Shown: positions 1 through 8,729 of the stretch, piece after piece
Layout: each line of letters starts with the position of its first letter
Position numbering within the stretch: the first letter of the stretch is position 1
Origin: Chitinophagaceae bacterium
GTDB taxonomy: Bacteria; Bacteroidota; Bacteroidia; Chitinophagales; Chitinophagaceae
Reading direction: 5' to 3'
NCBI GenBank assembly: GCA_025362915.1
Contig: JANYEU010000438.1
Coordinates: 1 to 18,030 of the forward strand
DNA length: 18,030 nt
Made by a program: the position numbers and the translations under genes
The notes under the pieces: generated by a model
The model's database searches: none
The model's input: only the letters and a program-made list of their open reading frames with translations
Told to the model about the DNA's origin: nothing

Positions 1-1451
1 TAACGCGTATCACCTAGTTTTTCACTGTAAATACCAAGCATCTTATCAGTAATTACTGTCGTTTTTCCGTCAGCAATAATCATCATGGAATCATTTGACA
101 GCGTTAATTTGGTTCTTTCAACTACAGCAGTTGGCTCATAAGTGGAGGTTATCCCAAAAATATAAGCTCCCAGTGCTGTAAGTTTAAAATATTTCAATCC
201 ATCATAGTTAGAAAAATAGGTGCTACCAAATTTGTCTGTATTTATACTGTCAAAAGCTATTTCAACCAATCCAAAAGCGGCAAAAAGAAACAGCGTACCC
301 TTTAAAAATGGCGTAGTGATAAAAGAATTATATATACCGGAGTTGATGGTATTTTTCTTTGTCTCATTTAAAGGCAGTTCTTCTTCATAATACAATTTTG
401 ATTGCACGGCAGAAGGGGTGAGCGGGCTGGCATTTATAAATCTATATCCCAATAACTCTTGCAAATTATCAATACCCATCCAATCATTCATGGGCATATC
501 CGCCAAAACTGTCATAAGTTTCGATTCCAAATCCTTATTCCTATCTGAATAACTATCAAAAAAGTTCCAACCTTTATACCCTGTAAGTACAAATTGAGGT
601 GTAAACAAGGTTGCATAATGCTTTCTAAAGAATGTCTTTATTAATTCAAGGGTATCAGTTTCTATATCTTTCTGTGCTAGATTGTATAGCATTCCCGCAA
701 TAAGATTTGACCTTACCTTGGCAAGGTTTTCCTTTTCAGTACCATAAAACTCATCTATTCCGCAACTTTTTTGAAATTTACCCAATGTCGATTCAACTGG
801 TCTTCCTGATGCACTAAATTTTATATTGCCCAATAAATAATAGGAGATTATATGGGGCAATTCTTCAAATATTTGTTTTTCGGCACTATATACATAAGTG
901 GTTTCAGGTATTTCTGCAAGCGGTACAAAATCTTGGTAGATTGGTTTTATATAATACTTTATAATTTCCGTCTTTATCTCTTTTGGAATGTATAAATCGC
1001 CATGTGAACCGCGTGAATAGTAGTCTGACTTTATCGGGAAAAACGAAAAGTCAAACCCTTGATTTACTATTGGATTTTCAGGATTATCTAAATTGTGCTT
1101 ATCTACAACGGTTTTTAAGAATGCGTCCAAATCCCTATTTGTCATAGACTCCAGCCAAACCATTTTTTCAATGGCGATAGGTAAATACCAAGGAAGACTT
1201 TTAAGAAAAGCCTTATAAATCTCCTCTTCATCAAAGACCGAATAGGCAATAAGAACCATATCAGACCTGGTGAAAGATTTTTTTGTTAATAGCAGATGTG
1301 TATTTTGCACCGTATGTGGGGTTTGCCAATCTGGGTCGGTATCCTTTAAATAGAAGGCTTTCACATACCTAAAAAGCCCTGCGGCAATCGTATCTTTTGT
1401 ATAATGTTGCTCTATTTGATTCCGAGCCATGTAATCATTAGGATCTATCAT
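1..1451 (-). CDS. Unrecognised protein, C-terminus cut by window edge
   Basis: An open frame starts with ATG at 1451-1449 and stays open for 483 codons to the left edge, so the C-terminus lies outside the window. The protein starts MIDPNDYMARNQIEQHYTKD. It is soluble-looking and rich in aromatic residues, and has one hydrophobic patch (FLKGTLFLFAAFGLVEIAF, about residues 385-403). I see no catalytic motif and do not recognise the family. It begins 11 bases after the stop of the SNF2 helicase gene on the same strand, so the two are almost certainly co-transcribed. A role as an accessory factor of that helicase is inference from position only. The reading frame is well supported by its length and uninterrupted codons; the function is unknown. 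Confidence 0.85.
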   Translation of the reverse strand, partial: MIDPNDYMARNQIEQHYTKDTIAAGLFRYVKAFYLKDTDPDWQTPHTVQNTHLLLTKKSFTRSDMVLIAYSVFDEEEIYKAFLKSLPWYLPIAIEKMVWLESMTNRDLDAFLKTVVDKHNLDNPENPIVNQGFDFSFFPIKSDYYSRGSHGDLYIPKEIKTEIIKYYIKPIYQDFVPLAEIPETTYVYSAEKQIFEELPHIISYYLLGNIKFSASGRPVESTLGKFQKSCGIDEFYGTEKENLAKVRSNLIAGMLYNLAQKDIETDTLELIKTFFRKHYATLFTPQFVLTGYKGWNFFDSYSDRNKDLESKLMTVLADMPMNDWMGIDNLQELLGYRFINASPLTPSAVQSKLYYEEELPLNETKKNTINSGIYNSFITTPFLKGTLFLFAAFGLVEIAFDSINTDKFGSTYFSNYDGLKYFKLTALGAYIFGITSTYEPTAVVERTKLTLSNDSMMIIADGKTTVITDKMLGIYSEKLGDTR

Positions 1452-1462
1452 AATTTTATAAT

Positions 1463-4255
1463 TTATACACCCAACATAAATTGGATATCATCTTCGCTGA
1501 TTGCTTTTAATGAAGCACTGTCTGTTGAAATAATATTGTTGAATATCTCAGATTTCTTTTCTTGCAAAAGCAGTATCTTATCCTCGATGGTACCTTGTGT
1601 TATCAGCTTGTAAGTAAGCACTGTCTTATCCTGGCCTATTCTATGCGCCCTGTCTATTGCCTGATTTTCTGCGGCCTTATTCCACCACGGATCAAAAATA
1701 AACACCACGTCAGCGGCAGTAAGGTTCAATCCTGTTCCGCCAGTTTTCAATGTCAATAAAAAGACCCTGCAGTTGACATCCGTTTGAAAACGTTCTACCA
1801 ATTGTTGTCTGTTTCTCGAAGAACCACTCATACTTACAAATTCCACACCTTGTTCTTCCAATTTATCGCCAATTAGTTCCAGCGCAAACAAAAAGTTTAC
1901 AAATACCAATACCTTGTGTTTATTGGCAATTGCATCCATCAATTGCTCCATCAGCATTTCAATCTTGGGCGATTTTATCAATCCATTACTTGTTGCCTCT
2001 GGTGTGGAAGCTAGCTGACGTAGTTCGCTCAATGCCTGGAAAACAAAAAATTGTGCCTTCTCTATGCCCTTTATTGCTACCTGTTGTTGGATGGCTTCCT
2101 GATAATATTGCCTTCTTTGCTCGTACAACTTTTTTTGTTCGTTACTCATCGTTACATACAAAACCTGCTCTATCTTATCGGGCAATTCTGTAAGCACGTT
2201 CTTTTTAAGTCTTCTTAGAATAAAAGGATATATCTTTTTCTTCAGATCGGCGGTTGTTTCAGCATTATTATCTTTTTGTATCGGTGATAGATAATACTGG
2301 TTAAAATTCTCAAGACTACCAAACATGGAAGGATTTAAAAATCGGAAAAGCGCATACAGTTCGCCTAGATTATTTTCTATTGGCGTGCCGCTCAGTGCTA
2401 ATTTGTGTTTTGCCTGTAGAAGCATTACCGCCCGTGATGCCTGTGAAGAAACATTTTTTATATTTTGAGACTCATCTAGTATTACATAACAAAAAGGGAT
2501 TTCTTGCAGTTTTTCAATATCGTTGCGCACCATCGAGTAGGTGGTAAGGATAAGTTGTTTCTTTAATGCTTCATCCAAATTCCTGTTGGAAGAATGATAT
2601 ACATAGAATGAAAGTTGTGGAGCAAACTTTTCCAACTCTTTTTCCCAATTGAACAATAAACTCTTAGGCATTACAATCAACGTAGGCAAGGTTTCTTCAG
2701 GATAGATTGAGGCCAATAGTGTAATGGTCTGCAATGTTTTCCCCAACCCCATATCATCTGCTAAACAACCACCCAAATTTATACTTTGTAAATATTTCAA
2801 CCAATGGTAACCCTGTTCCTGATAAGGGCGCAGTGTAGCATTTATTTGCGGTAACTTATTTTCTGATTTATGCAAATCATTAAATCCTTGAAATATCTCC
2901 CTCGATTTTGCAAACGTGGTTTCAGCCAGTTTTTCATCTATCAAACCATCCAATAATGGCAAATCGAAGAAGGAAATATTTACATTATCCTTGTCCTTAT
3001 TAAACAGGCGAATCAGCTTTTGCATATATCCTTCGTTTAAGATGGCATGTGTGCCATCGCTCAGGGATATATATTTGTTCTTACTGTACTGCTGTAATGC
3101 ATCGAAAAGAGAAAACTGTTCATTATTAAAATGCAGACTTGCCGTCCCTTCCAAGAAATCCAATCCGTGCGTTAACCTGAGTTCCAATCTTGGTTTATTG
3201 GTACTTATCTTATACGCTTTCAGGTTTTCGGCACCCATTATCTTATACTTCGAAAGCAGGGTTGGTAATTCCTCATAAATAAAATCGGAAGCAATCTCTC
3301 TAGGAATGATAAACAGATCATTCTCCAAAATAACAGTGCCGGTCTTGTTCTTATCCGCTTTTGGGATATGTTTTAATAATAAAGTTTGTATCTCATTAAT
3401 GCTACTGGAATTGTTTTCCTGTTCTATCAGTCTTACTTCTATTGTTTCTTCCAGATCATTTACGGCGGCAAAATAAGTAAGGTCATAATCGCTCAATAAA
3501 TTAGCATCTATCCCTGGTAATATCTGCGAAACCCGCATACAAAGTGAATCATCTATATCTATCTTTTCAAAAATAAGTACGGGGGTGGTGGTTATTTTAT
3601 GTTTCGAAAAATGGACGATATAATCATCATAAGCCAAATCTATATGTTTGGTAAAGGTGAAAAAAATGGATAGAAATTTGGCTAAATCTACCAGTTTGAC
3701 GTTGGTATTAAAAAAGGTAAGAGCCTTGAAATTACTTCCTACCGGTGGGGTTTCCACTACCTTGTTTTCTGCAAAAAGATGGTTTTCGTTTATAAATTCA
3801 AAGTTGTGGTAGGTGCGGTTGTCTGCCCACATCAGTAGTGTGGCATTTATATTTATACCATCCTCTAGTGTAGTTAATTTTAATTGCAGCGTGCCGCTGT
3901 TTGGCATTGCTTCTATCACCACGCCATCTTCTGTAATCCATTGCGAGGTTTGCAATAAAAGGTCTATCAGTGCATCATTTTCATGAAGGTAAACCTGATT
4001 GATGGGGTGTTCCCAATCCACCACAAAATCTGAGCGATGATGTACGGTGGTTACCTGTTTTAGTATTGTTCTGGTTACGCCACTGTATTGCTGATAATCT
4101 ACCTCTACCGGTTTTCCTTTTTCAGTTCTAACTTCTATATAAGCCCCAGAATCATCAAATAACAAACAGAATATTACTGGTATAACTTTTCCCGCTGAAA
4201 CAGTTGTCGTTGTTTTTTCTTTTTTGAATACGTCGAAAACTGTTTTATCAGCCAT
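1463..4255 (-). CDS. SNF2-family DEAD/DEAH-box helicase
   Basis: This 930-residue protein is a Swi2/Snf2-type ATPase, a family that uses ATP to translocate on double-stranded DNA and remodel or displace bound proteins such as RNA polymerase. The C-terminal half carries the ordered motifs: I DDMGLGKT (about residue 498-505), II DESQ (about 595), III LALSGTPIENNLGEL (about 620), V TGGTGLNLTAADVV and VI DRAHRIGQ (about 871). Motif II is DESQ rather than DEAH, a variant I believe is normal for bacterial members. The N-terminal ~480 residues have no motif I recognise and match the long, poorly conserved N-terminal region typical of bacterial SNF2 proteins. Start is ATG at 4255. It lies between a DUF502 gene (23 bases upstream) and an unknown gene (11 bases downstream), probably one operon. 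Its cellular substrate cannot be told from sequence. Confidence 0.95.
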   Translation of the reverse strand: MADKTVFDVFKKEKTTTTVSAGKVIPVIFCLLFDDSGAYIEVRTEKGKPVEVDYQQYSGVTRTILKQVTTVHHRSDFVVDWEHPINQVYLHENDALIDLLLQTSQWITEDGVVIEAMPNSGTLQLKLTTLEDGININATLLMWADNRTYHNFEFINENHLFAENKVVETPPVGSNFKALTFFNTNVKLVDLAKFLSIFFTFTKHIDLAYDDYIVHFSKHKITTTPVLIFEKIDIDDSLCMRVSQILPGIDANLLSDYDLTYFAAVNDLEETIEVRLIEQENNSSSINEIQTLLLKHIPKADKNKTGTVILENDLFIIPREIASDFIYEELPTLLSKYKIMGAENLKAYKISTNKPRLELRLTHGLDFLEGTASLHFNNEQFSLFDALQQYSKNKYISLSDGTHAILNEGYMQKLIRLFNKDKDNVNISFFDLPLLDGLIDEKLAETTFAKSREIFQGFNDLHKSENKLPQINATLRPYQEQGYHWLKYLQSINLGGCLADDMGLGKTLQTITLLASIYPEETLPTLIVMPKSLLFNWEKELEKFAPQLSFYVYHSSNRNLDEALKKQLILTTYSMVRNDIEKLQEIPFCYVILDESQNIKNVSSQASRAVMLLQAKHKLALSGTPIENNLGELYALFRFLNPSMFGSLENFNQYYLSPIQKDNNAETTADLKKKIYPFILRRLKKNVLTELPDKIEQVLYVTMSNEQKKLYEQRRQYYQEAIQQQVAIKGIEKAQFFVFQALSELRQLASTPEATSNGLIKSPKIEMLMEQLMDAIANKHKVLVFVNFLFALELIGDKLEEQGVEFVSMSGSSRNRQQLVERFQTDVNCRVFLLTLKTGGTGLNLTAADVVFIFDPWWNKAAENQAIDRAHRIGQDKTVLTYKLITQGTIEDKILLLQEKKSEIFNNIISTDSASLKAISEDDIQFMLGV

Positions 4256-4278
4256 AATATCTCTTTTTCAGTGAACTG

Positions 4279-4923
4279 TCACACCGCCGTCACCCCGCCA
4301 CTTACTATAAACTTCATTGCATCAGCGGCAGTTACGTTATGTAGTTCCCTTATCTTATTGGGAGGCACAAAATATACAATGCCACTTATTGCATACGAAT
4401 GTGGTATATAAACAGCAACGTGATTTTCTAATTCGAAATTTAACACCGCTTTTTGTGTAATAAACCCTACCCGCCACACATCTGCTCCATCTACATTTAC
4501 CAATACCGGCTTGTCGAACTTCTTTTTATTACCAGCAAACGCTTCCAGCAAATCTTTTACTGAAGAGTAGATTATTTTTATGCCAGGGGTTTTTTCGAGT
4601 ATCCTATCCATGAAGGAAACAACTTTTCCAACAAAAAAAGAGGAAGATACCGACCCTATCAATAAAACCAACACTAAAACCACCAAAAAACCAAGCCCTG
4701 GTATTTTCTTTAGATTGCCTTCTGAATCTACCCCTACAAAATCGGGAACTATCTTATGCAATATGCTTGGAAGGATATTATCCACTGAATTAAATAAAAA
4801 TAAAACCGCCCAAATGGTTACTCCAATCGGTGCCAAAACAATAATTCCCTGAAAGAAGGATTGTACCAACTTTTGAAATATATTTTGCCTTACCACACGG
4901 CGGGTTTCCTTATCGAAGTGCAT
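4279..4923 (-). CDS. DUF502 family inner-membrane protein
   Basis: From ATG at 4923 the protein is 214 residues and begins MHFDKETRRVVRQNIFQKLV. Two membrane segments follow, GIIVLAPIGVTIWAVLFLF and LGFLVVLVLVLLIGSVSSSF. Then comes the soluble DUF502 core with EKTPGIKIIYSSVKDLLEAF and a C-terminal VAVYIPHSYAISGIVYFVP stretch. This order is the DUF502 hallmark; the biochemical role is unknown. The frame continues upstream to a GTG at 5034, which would add 37 residues and a third hydrophobic segment. I prefer 4923 because DUF502 proteins normally start shortly before the first of the two membrane helices and because ATG is the better start codon. Neither start has a clear ribosome binding site. 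It is the first gene of the probable DUF502 / SNF2 / unknown transcript. Confidence 0.85.
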   Translation of the reverse strand: MHFDKETRRVVRQNIFQKLVQSFFQGIIVLAPIGVTIWAVLFLFNSVDNILPSILHKIVPDFVGVDSEGNLKKIPGLGFLVVLVLVLLIGSVSSSFFVGKVVSFMDRILEKTPGIKIIYSSVKDLLEAFAGNKKKFDKPVLVNVDGADVWRVGFITQKAVLNFELENHVAVYIPHSYAISGIVYFVPPNKIRELHNVTAADAMKFIVSGGVTAV

Positions 4924-5034
4924 AATAGAAATTTTGTGTGTAAAGTACGGAACAAATGTGGTTATTACTGTTATTAGAATGAAAAGAACTTCAATTAAAT
5001 ATATGCCTATTTTGTTTGCGAAAAGTTTTACCAC

Positions 5035-5802
5035 ATAGACACAATAGGAACATAGAAAATAAAAATAAGGTAAAAAAGCGTTTCACTTTAAGGACACATC
5101 GATTGAAATATTTTATGTTTTTTATGTGAACCAATATCAAACACTATATTCCTACTATGTATATGTGGTATTTTTTAGCCTTCAATTGTTCGCTCAATCT
5201 GCCTATCGTACGCTTATACACCAATACATAATATATGTAATAGAGAACACTAGGGTTAAGGTTGCTAAATGTTTTCTTTCTGGGTAAAAAATTTTGGTGC
5301 AAATACTCCCTGCAAATCCACCCAGAATAGTAATGCTAGTTGCAGTTTTTTCATAATCCTAAATTATAGATTGTAATTAATTAAATTTCTTTGAATAATT
5401 GATTTTTTTGAAAAAAACTAACAATGGACAATTGCACTGTTATTTTTTTAAAATACTAAACTGGGGGTTGAAAAGAAGATTGTGCAGGATACACCGTGCC
5501 TGTGTCGAGAGAAAGAAGGTGAGATATAACTTCGACTTGCTGTATAAGCCTAGCGTTGTGAAACAATTTTTGGTAGCACTTTCTATATAACTGATTTGCG
5601 GCGAGCATCGTCGTTATTTTTAATTCGTACACAACCTACGACAAATAACGTTAGCAATAATAAATAATTTTATCAAAACATCCTTTCAGACGCAAAAGAG
5701 TTATACACATTTACCTTTCGGGATTTTTGGGCGGGTAACTGGATGTAATATTACGGAGACTTAAAACTAAATAGCGGTTAATTTTCTTTTTATAGTCAAT
5801 GC
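5035..5802. other. 768-base stretch without a convincing gene
   Basis: Very AT-rich spacer between the orphan ABC ATPase gene and the DUF502 operon; it must contain the operon promoter, which I cannot place. The longest plus frame (5399-5590, 63 codons, no homology I recognise) looks accidental. A minus frame at 5354-5268 reads MKKLQLALLFWVDLQGVFAP and stops after 29 codons, possibly a decayed signal-peptide gene start. An 8-bp inverted repeat CGTTATTT / AAATAACG lies at 5612-5619 and 5643-5650. No tRNA seen. Confidence 0.5.
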
Positions 5803-6564
5803 CTAATCTTCCCTGATACTATATCCAGTAAGGTTAATAAATACATCTTCCAGGTTTGCTTTCTTTACCTGAACGGGGCGTTCAAAGCCGGTATCCACCA
5901 AATCGTCTATCAGTTTGGCAGGAGAATCAATGGCTATTATTTTCCCATTATCTATGATGGCAACCCTATCGCACAATACTTCAGCTTCATCCATATAATG
6001 CGTGGTAATGATAAGTGTGGTGCCTTGCTTTCTAATATCAAGTATCAAATCCCACAAATTTCTTCTGGCCTGAGGGTCAAGACCTGTGGTTGGTTCGTCC
6101 AGAAAAATAATCTTGGGTTTGTTTATCAAGGTGGTGGCAATAGAAAAACGTTGTTTCTGTCCGCCACTCAGCTCCTTGTATTTTGCTTTTGCCTTGTCCT
6201 TTAAGTTTACCTTTTCCAGTAATTCCATCGGGTCAACAACTTCATTGTATAGTCCGGCAAAAAGATTAATCAGTTCAATCAAATTCAGTCCGGGATAAAA
6301 GCCACTCGCCTGTAACTGAACACCAATTATTTTTTTTATTTCGTTAGGGTCGTTATCCAAGTTTAATCCATCAACCAAAATGCTGCCGCTTGTTTTCTTT
6401 CTAAGGGTTTCTATAATTTCCAGCGTAGTAGATTTCCCTGCACCATTAGGCCCAAGCAGACCAAAGATTTCGCCTTCGTAAACATCAAAGCTAATGCCCT
6501 TTACCGCTTCAAAGTCATTATAACTTTTGTGCAAATCCTTTACTTGTATTATTGTCTTTGCCAT
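5803..6564 (-). CDS. ABC transporter ATP-binding protein (ABC-2/drug-export type)
   Basis: This 253-residue nucleotide-binding subunit powers an ABC exporter. The motifs are complete: Walker A GPNGAGKST (residues 38-46), Q-loop in GVQLQAS, signature LSGGQKQR (about 131), Walker B IIFLDEPTTGLD (about 151) and H-loop TTHYMDEAE (about 186). The overall pattern (YNDFEAVKGISFDVYEGEIFGLLGPNG, shown here only as its landmarks YNDFEAV and EIFGLLGPNG) and the short C-terminal extension match the CcmA/DrrA-like group that pairs with ABC-2 permeases. No permease gene is adjacent: downstream is a 768-base gene-poor gap and upstream is a small secreted or membrane protein whose stop codon is one base from this ATG. 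The partner permease must be encoded elsewhere, or has been lost. Substrate unknown. Confidence 0.95.
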   Translation of the reverse strand: MAKTIIQVKDLHKSYNDFEAVKGISFDVYEGEIFGLLGPNGAGKSTTLEIIETLRKKTSGSILVDGLNLDNDPNEIKKIIGVQLQASGFYPGLNLIELINLFAGLYNEVVDPMELLEKVNLKDKAKAKYKELSGGQKQRFSIATTLINKPKIIFLDEPTTGLDPQARRNLWDLILDIRKQGTTLIITTHYMDEAEVLCDRVAIIDNGKIIAIDSPAKLIDDLVDTGFERPVQVKKANLEDVFINLTGYSIRED

Positions 6565-6565
6565 A

Positions 6566-7090
6566 TTACAATTTTACAACAAAACTAACCCCATCGCCCG
6601 ATATTCCTATCGCAGCTTTGGGGTTAGTGTATCTTTTATTAAAAAAGTAGGTGGCAAATAATAAATTGCTGGTAGCCTGTTTCAGGAGATACCCGCCCGT
6701 TATTGCGGCTACAAGTCCTGTTCCTAATAAAGCCCAACCAGTTCCTCTGCTGATATTTGGATGATCACTACTGGCATAAATTACCCCTGCTGTAAGTGCT
6801 ATGGAACCAATAGTGCCTAATCCAGAACCCAATACCTTATTAAACTGATGTCTGCGATAAAGCCCTATTATATCAGGGTCTTTTGTGTTGTAGAACAATT
6901 TTCGGTATGCCCTACTGCCATTATAAAGAGTATCATTATAAAAAATACTATTGGGCTTATTAGTAGAGAGGTAGGTCATCTGCTTGGGCAAAACTCCCTT
7001 TTGGGCATTGGCATACAATGCAAAACACAAAAAGGCTATTACTAATAAACAAAATCTGTACATCCAATAAAACGGTTTAATTCCCAACAT
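6566..7090 (-). CDS. Small exported/membrane protein of unknown function
   Basis: 174 residues that I do not recognise. The N-terminus is a signal peptide or anchor: positive and aromatic residues, then FCLLVIAFLCFALYANA with a plausible type I cleavage site (ANA before QKG, about residue 29-30). The middle contains two glycine/alanine-rich hydrophobic segments, GSGLGTIGSIALTAGVIYA and GTGWALLGTGLVAAITGGYL, probably a helical hairpin in a membrane. The C-terminus (KRYTNPKAAIGISGDGVSFV) looks like a short beta strand. It starts 3 bases after the fbp stop codon and ends one base before the ABC ATPase start, so translation of all three is probably coupled. A link to the ABC ATPase is possible from position, but the protein is too short to be an ABC-2 permease. 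Confidence 0.8.
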   Translation of the reverse strand: MLGIKPFYWMYRFCLLVIAFLCFALYANAQKGVLPKQMTYLSTNKPNSIFYNDTLYNGSRAYRKLFYNTKDPDIIGLYRRHQFNKVLGSGLGTIGSIALTAGVIYASSDHPNISRGTGWALLGTGLVAAITGGYLLKQATSNLLFATYFFNKRYTNPKAAIGISGDGVSFVVKL

Positions 7091-7093
7091 CTA

Positions 7094-8113
7094 CTATACC
7101 AGGTCTTTGGCAAGATAAGTATCTAATTCGTCCATCATATCCTTACTGCCAATAAATAGGGGCGTTCTTTGATGTAACTCTGTAGGTATAATGTCCATGA
7201 TACGTTCCTTGCCATTGGTAGCCCTTCCGCCAGCCATTTCTACTATATAGGCAAAAGGATTGCATTCATACAATAATCGTAATTTACCTTTTGGTTTATC
7301 AAGCGTACCTGGATACATAAAAATACCACCTTTCATTAGGTTTCTATGTACATCAGCCACCATACTGCCAATATATCTTTGTGTATAAGGACCACCATTG
7401 GTTTTGTCTTTCTTCTGACAGACATTGATATAATCCCTTGTATTGGGGGTGTATTGAAAAAAGTTACCGTGATTTACTGAATACACCTTACCTGAAGGAG
7501 GACATTTAATATTAGGATGGCTCAAACAGAATTCCCCAATGGCAGGATCAAGCGTAAAACCGTTTACACCACGCTTGGTTGCATATACATACATGGTAGA
7601 AGAACCATAAATGATATATCCGGCTGCTACCTGCCTACTACCAGGTTGTAGGAAATCTTCCTTGGTACATGGTTTACCAATTTCACTTATCCTGCGATAA
7701 ACACTAAAGATAGTTCCGATAGAAATATTTACATCTATGTTACCACTACCATCCAAGGGGTCAAATTGAACAACATATTTACTGTTGTTACTTATCTCAT
7801 CATCAAAAACAACAAAATCATCCAATTCCTCACTACCAATACCAGCGCAACTTATACCATGTTGCAATACACCCATAAATTGGTTGTTTGCATAGATGTC
7901 AAGTTTTTTTACATCTTCACCCTGAACATTTATAGTGCCTGCATCGCCTAATATATCAACAAGACCTGCCTTGTTAACTTCTACATTTACTCTTTTGGCA
8001 GCCAATCCAACATCTCTCAAGAGACTACTTAATTCTCCTGTTGCACTTGGAAACTGTCGCATTTGCTGGATGGTAAATTCATCCAGTGTAAGGATTTGTC
8101 TGTTAACTGTCAT
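7094..8113 (-). CDS. fbp: Fructose-1,6-bisphosphatase, class I
   Basis: 339 residues, the usual class I length. The enzyme hydrolyses fructose 1,6-bisphosphate to fructose 6-phosphate in the cytosol, the committed step of gluconeogenesis. Metal-binding landmarks are present: the SEELDDFVVFDDE segment (about residue 93) and FDPLDGSGNIDVNISIGTIF (about 116). Downstream substrate-site landmarks are YIGSMVADVHRNLMKGGIFM and ECNPFAYIVEMAGGRATNG, all in the expected order. The start ATG at 8113 gives MTVNRQILTLDEFTIQQMRQ, matching family N-termini. It is the first gene of a tightly packed three-gene unit with the small exported protein and the ABC ATPase. The upstream 203 bases contain the terminator of the preceding PID-CTERM gene, so fbp should have its own promoter between about 8114 and 8254. 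Confidence 0.97.
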   Translation of the reverse strand: MTVNRQILTLDEFTIQQMRQFPSATGELSSLLRDVGLAAKRVNVEVNKAGLVDILGDAGTINVQGEDVKKLDIYANNQFMGVLQHGISCAGIGSEELDDFVVFDDEISNNSKYVVQFDPLDGSGNIDVNISIGTIFSVYRRISEIGKPCTKEDFLQPGSRQVAAGYIIYGSSTMYVYATKRGVNGFTLDPAIGEFCLSHPNIKCPPSGKVYSVNHGNFFQYTPNTRDYINVCQKKDKTNGGPYTQRYIGSMVADVHRNLMKGGIFMYPGTLDKPKGKLRLLYECNPFAYIVEMAGGRATNGKERIMDIIPTELHQRTPLFIGSKDMMDELDTYLAKDLV

Positions 8114-8254
8114 AGTGTTATTATATTATTGCGATAAAGATATAGTCTAGTTTTAAATGCAGTAGGTTTTTTATCAATAAGTTATGAGAACGGTTTAGTT
8201 GGTTTCATTACAATCAAGAACAATAAGTTAGATATTACTGCGGTTTCTTAAAAT

Positions 8255-8299
8255 AAAAAAAGGATGTTCCTTTACTGAATTCAGGGAACATCCTTTTTT
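8255..8299 (-). terminator. Strong intrinsic terminator after the PID-CTERM gene
   Basis: A 15-bp perfect inverted repeat: AAAAAAGGATGTTCC (8256-8270) pairs with GGAACATCCTTTTTT (8285-8299) around a 14-base loop. Read on the minus strand it follows the stop codon at 8317 by 17 bases and ends in a run of T. The A/T flanks make it look functional in both directions. Confidence 0.9.
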
Positions 8300-8316
8300 A
8301 TTATTTTCATTTAAGT

Positions 8317-8556
8317 TTATGCAACTTCATTCACTTCTTTTTTCTTTTTCATTTTAGTGATACCATAGCCAATTGCACTAGCTACTAAAATACTTATACC
8401 GCCATCAAAAGGAACATCACTAACGCCAGGGCAACCAGGCGCTTGAGGATCTCCACCAACTCCAGTTGTATCACATTGTGCCATTAATAAGAATGGCAAT
8501 AAAAACATAATTATAGTGAAAACTGTAATTAGAGAAATATGGGGTAATTTTTTCAT
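8317..8556 (-). CDS. PID-CTERM protein-sorting domain small protein
   Basis: 79 residues from ATG at 8556 (MKKLPHISLITVF...). A TTG at 8580 in frame would add eight residues but is less likely. Layout: a signal peptide ending near LLPFLLMA before QCDTT, a short Gly/Pro/Cys-containing mature part (two cysteines, in QCDTTG and APGCPG), then the C-terminal motif VPFDGGISILVASAIGYGIT and a lysine-rich tail KMKKKKE. That C-terminal pattern (P-x-D-G-G, a hydrophobic helix, G-Y-G, basic tail) matches the PID-CTERM sorting domain found in Bacteroidota. In the family the third residue is usually I (PID); here it is F. These proteins are presumed envelope or surface proteins; the processing enzyme is not evident in this window. 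The gene stands alone with its own terminator. Confidence 0.85.
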   Translation of the reverse strand: MKKLPHISLITVFTIIMFLLPFLLMAQCDTTGVGGDPQAPGCPGVSDVPFDGGISILVASAIGYGITKMKKKKEVNEVA

Positions 8557-8729
8557 TTTATAATTTGTTTCTTTATGCAAGAATCATTTCAACAACCATT
8601 CCAAACTAGGAACTGTAAAAATATAGATATTTTCATTAATGATGCGTTTTTTTAAATTTTTTTCGATTAAGTCTATATTCTGTCCTTATAATTGAAGATT
8701 CAGTGATATAAAACTTTTTATACCATGCG

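Noticed and set aside
2916..3278. 120-codon plus-strand frame inside the SNF2 gene
   Set aside because: Antisense shadow of a clearly recognisable helicase gene.
5399..5590. Plus-strand 63-codon frame in the gene-free gap
   Set aside because: No recognisable domain, orientation opposite to all neighbours, and composition like random AT-rich DNA.
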